From Rhodococcus sp. OK519 (GTDB lineage Bacteria; Actinomycetota; Actinomycetes; Mycobacteriales; Mycobacteriaceae), in the NCBI RefSeq assembly GCF_003051005.1, contig NZ_QAOW01000002.1:310001-374000 (forward strand): DNA of 64,000 bases. The letters run 5' to 3'. Below, piece after piece: positions 63,896-64,000 of this stretch; within the stretch, counting starts at the first letter, position 1; each line of letters opens with the position of its first letter. Under the pieces are notes generated by a model. That model saw only the letters and a list, made by a program, of their open reading frames with translations, ran no database searches and was not told where the DNA came from. Both the position numbers and the translations under genes were made by a program.

Positions 63896-64000
63896 TCACC
63901 TGCCGGGTCGGCGCATCCGCATGTAGTCGCTGACGACGGCGGCACCGAGACCGTCGAGGTCGGGCGCCACCACCCGCCCACCGACGCGCTGGGCCATCCG
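63896..64000 (-). CDS. partial gene (C-terminus only)
   Basis: A minus-strand frame of 34 codons plus TGA that opens off the right edge, so only its C-terminus is seen. The visible sequence (RVGGRVVAPDLDGLGAAVVSDY then MRMRRPGR) is not recognised. It is convergent with the VOC gene by 13 bp. It may be a short end of a longer enzyme gene. Confidence 0.5.
   Translation of the reverse strand, partial: RMAQRVGGRVVAPDLDGLGAAVVSDYMRMRRPGR

Overview
The window is high-GC actinobacterial DNA, most likely Rhodococcus or a close mycolate-containing relative. The evidence is an MspA-type porin, two RpfB resuscitation factors, an EspR-like regulator, a protein O-mannosyltransferase closely resembling the mycobacterial enzyme, MprAB-PepD, and the Glp/GlpR division proteins. 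It carries about 68 genes, one tRNA and no rRNA, insertion sequence, integrase or CRISPR array. From remembered gene order (not searched here), much of it is collinear with the Mycobacterium tuberculosis block Rv0981-Rv1011, with lineage-specific genes inserted at several points.

Layout. 1-5200: a 3-hydroxyisobutyryl-CoA hydrolase fragment, a PNPOx-like flavoprotein, SnoaL and VOC proteins, an ABC-F ATPase and ispE. 5263-15960: a block separating ispE from rsmA. It holds a drug-type ABC exporter with a divergent WYL regulator, a cold-shock protein, a copper cluster (copZ, a His-rich membrane-anchored protein, copA) behind CsoR-like palindromes, an orphan family-5 binding lipoprotein, a secreted protein and an LppU-like lipoprotein. 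16027-22968: rsmA, two tandem rpfB genes, pirin, tatD and metG. 23034-30183: a DUF2786 protein, pabB, a 1364-residue HTH/STAND-NTPase/14-blade WD40 membrane protein and a divergent 57-residue secreted peptide. 30248-38713: rsmI, pmt, a PI-PLC-like secreted protein, a BCCT transporter, DoxX/GntR/NAD-binding genes, an ArsC-like protein and arcA. 38813-45425: soxR, a DUF2505 protein, a two-component system divergent from an FtsX-type ABC transporter, an SDR, an EspR-like regulator and tRNA-Ala(CGC). 45615-50588: glpR, then an MspA-like porin in opposite orientation, then rimJ, glp and galU. 50650-58593: 5-FTHF cyclo-ligase, ruc (FmdB-type) behind a CIRCE-like operator, a SAF protein, mscL, moaB2, pepD, mprB, mprA, a TRIC-type channel and a zinc-free S18. 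58655-64000: a BtuFCD-type metal-chelate ABC system, a small hypothetical protein, a MerR regulator, an AEC transporter, a VOC protein and a gene cut by the window edge.

How it works together. Several modules look self-contained and stress-linked: cell-envelope stress (mprAB, pepD, with direct-repeat MprA-type boxes before both mprA and pepD), heat/redox proteostasis (CIRCE-ruc), redox sensing (SoxR box between arcA and soxR), copper efflux, and resuscitation/cell division (rpfB pair, Glp/GlpR). The least understood element is the STAND-WD40 protein and its divergent peptide gene. All functional assignments rest on reading the sequence and on family knowledge; nothing was searched.
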